Shown: positions 5,893 to 6,500 of the stretch, piece by piece
Numbering within the stretch: the first letter of the stretch is position 1
Layout: each line of letters opens with the position of its first letter
From: Myxococcota bacterium
GTDB lineage: Bacteria; Myxococcota_A; Polyangia; HGW-17; JAJRWW01
Length of the DNA: 6,500 nucleotides
NCBI GenBank assembly: GCA_024276595.1
Contig: JAJRWW010000419.1
Span: 1-6,500, forward strand
Direction of reading: 5' to 3'
Position numbers and translations under genes: made by a program
The notes under the pieces: model-generated
Seen by the model: only the letters and a program-made list of their open reading frames with translations
Database searches by the model: none
Told to the model about the DNA's origin: nothing

Positions 5893-6381
5893 ATGATGGA
5901 GACCGACAACCTGAAGCGCATCGGCAGGTCCCTCGTGACATCTGGGCGGCATGGGGACGCGCTGGCGATCTTTGAGAAGGCGCTTCAAAGAGACCCCGAG
6001 GACGTGCAGACCCTGGACATGCTCGGCTTTCTCTACTATGGCGCCGGCAGCTTCGAGCGGGCTCGAAGCTGCTGCGAGCGCTCCATCGAGCTTGCGCCCA
6101 CCAACCACTACGCCCACAAGGGGCTCGGTCTTTGCCTGGTGAAGCTGGGCCAGCCAGAGGAGGGGATCGCCGCCCTGAAGAGGTCCATCGAGCTGGAGCC
6201 GGGCTACTTCGACTCCCGTCACGATCTCGCCGTCACGCTCCTGGAGCTGGGCCGCCTGGACGAGGCCAGAGACTGCTTCGAGGCTGCGCGTCGGGTGGAC
6301 CCCACGCGCAGCTTTGCCGTGGACCGGGGGCTCGCGCGCATGCGGAAGCTGTTACGAGGGCGCGGGTTGGAAGGCGTCTGA
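5893..6381 (+). CDS. Small TPR (tetratricopeptide repeat) protein
   Basis: The product is 162 residues, almost wholly TPR. Four repeats with an exact 34-residue period end in Pro at 35, 69, 103 and 137, each preceded by a typical 'A...F/C....L..DP/AP' helix: ALAIFEKALQRDP, ARSCCERSIELAP, GIAALKRSIELEP, ARDCFEAARRVDP. A basic tail (about 138-162) closes the protein. No signal peptide or membrane segment is seen, so it should be cytoplasmic and act as a protein-binding adaptor; the partner is unknown. The start is the ATG at 5893, which has AGGAG 10 nt upstream; a second ATG follows directly. It lies 55 nt after the lipoprotein gene on the same strand, so they may share a transcript. A 12-bp perfect inverted repeat lies in the second TPR. 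Confidence 0.88.
   Translation: MMETDNLKRIGRSLVTSGRHGDALAIFEKALQRDPEDVQTLDMLGFLYYGAGSFERARSCCERSIELAPTNHYAHKGLGLCLVKLGQPEEGIAALKRSIELEPGYFDSRHDLAVTLLELGRLDEARDCFEAARRVDPTRSFAVDRGLARMRKLLRGRGLEGV
6047..6072 (+). repeat. Perfect 12-bp inverted repeat inside the TPR gene
   Basis: The left arm GCAGCTTCGAGC (6047-6058) and the right arm GCTCGAAGCTGC (6061-6072) are exact reverse complements separated by GG. The element is in the coding sequence, across codons for GSFERARSCC in TPR 2. As mRNA it could form a strong hairpin of about 11 bp with a 4-nt loop; as DNA it is a symmetric candidate protein site. Any function is inferred. Confidence 0.7.
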
Positions 6382-6449
6382 GCCGGATCGCCTGGTGGCA
6401 AGAAAAAGCCCCTTCTCGAAACCACTGGCAAATCCTTGCGCTCGGGCGC

Positions 6450-6455
6450 TATACT
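6450..6455 (+). promoter_or_regulatory. Candidate -10 box (TATACT) before the right-edge gene
   Basis: TATACT matches 5 of 6 positions of the sigma-70 -10 consensus and lies 42 nt before the ATG at 6497, leaving room for a leader of about 35 nt. No good -35 box is found at 16-18 nt upstream, so this may need an activator or may be a chance match. Confidence 0.35.
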
Positions 6456-6496
6456 GCGGCGCGTCCGGTAAAGTGGGCCTTTGCAGGGAGAGTGAC

Positions 6497-6500
6497 ATGA
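6497..6500 (+). CDS. Start of a gene cut off by the window edge
   Basis: An ATG at 6497-6499 is preceded by AGGGAG (6485-6490) with 6 nt between, an excellent ribosome binding site, and by a candidate -10 box. Only one codon and one base are inside the window, so the product cannot be identified. Confidence 0.4.

Noticed and set aside
5885..5896. Three-codon mini-ORF (ATG CCC AAA TGA) overlapping the TPR start
   Set aside because: AGGAG lies only 2 nt upstream of its ATG, too close for efficient initiation. It more likely reflects chance within the spacer of the true ATG at 5893.
6426..6439. Sigma-54-like promoter, TGGCA followed by TTGC
   Set aside because: The distance from the second G of GG to the C of GC is 11 nt instead of the strict 12, and the base after TTGC is G rather than A/T.

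Overview
The window looks like chromosomal DNA from a high-GC, Gram-negative bacterium, most likely a myxobacterium or another member of the former Deltaproteobacteria. The strongest pointer is the lipoprotein gene at 4044-5837. It joins a lipobox signal peptide, one EGF-like module, Cys/Asp-rich repeats of the kind called 'putative metal-binding motif' (MopE-type), and a TolB-like beta-propeller, a combination typical of myxobacterial surface proteins. A stand-alone RsbT/RsbW-like ATPase-fold protein and a small TPR protein also fit. No phage, transposase, CRISPR, tRNA or rRNA was seen.

Layout. Positions 1-294 have no gene I can support, but hold a (CCCCG)4 tract that is a textbook G-quadruplex on the minus strand. 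A minus-strand gene (295-1152) encodes a protein of unknown N-terminal fold plus a C-terminal RsbT-like HATPase domain whose ATP-site motifs are damaged. It is divergent from a plus-strand gene (1411-2538) for a mandelate racemase/muconate lactonizing enzyme (MR/MLE) family member. The spacer between them carries ordered TGCAC-type repeats with a 22-bp period beside a candidate promoter. An 87-nt gap leads to a citrate synthase family gene (2626-3780), probably co-transcribed. After a 263-nt spacer with a candidate promoter come the lipoprotein gene and, 55 nt later, a 162-residue TPR gene (5893-6381). At the extreme right edge an ATG with a good ribosome binding site begins another gene that is cut off.

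How the genes may work together. The MR/MLE enzyme and the citrate synthase could form a small metabolic unit, but the substrate of the first is unknown. Both appear to have substitutions at positions usually conserved in the active site (judged from remembered family alignments), so plain muconate cycloisomerase or housekeeping citrate synthase should not be assumed. The lipoprotein and TPR genes could be a second transcription unit, with two competing hairpins placed just before the TPR ribosome binding site. The ATPase-fold gene looks like a separate regulatory gene.

I do not see a clear new multi-gene system. The best leads are the spaced operator-like array at 1242-1280, the degenerate RsbT-like protein, the active-site substitutions in the two enzymes, and a perfect 12-bp inverted repeat inside the TPR gene.
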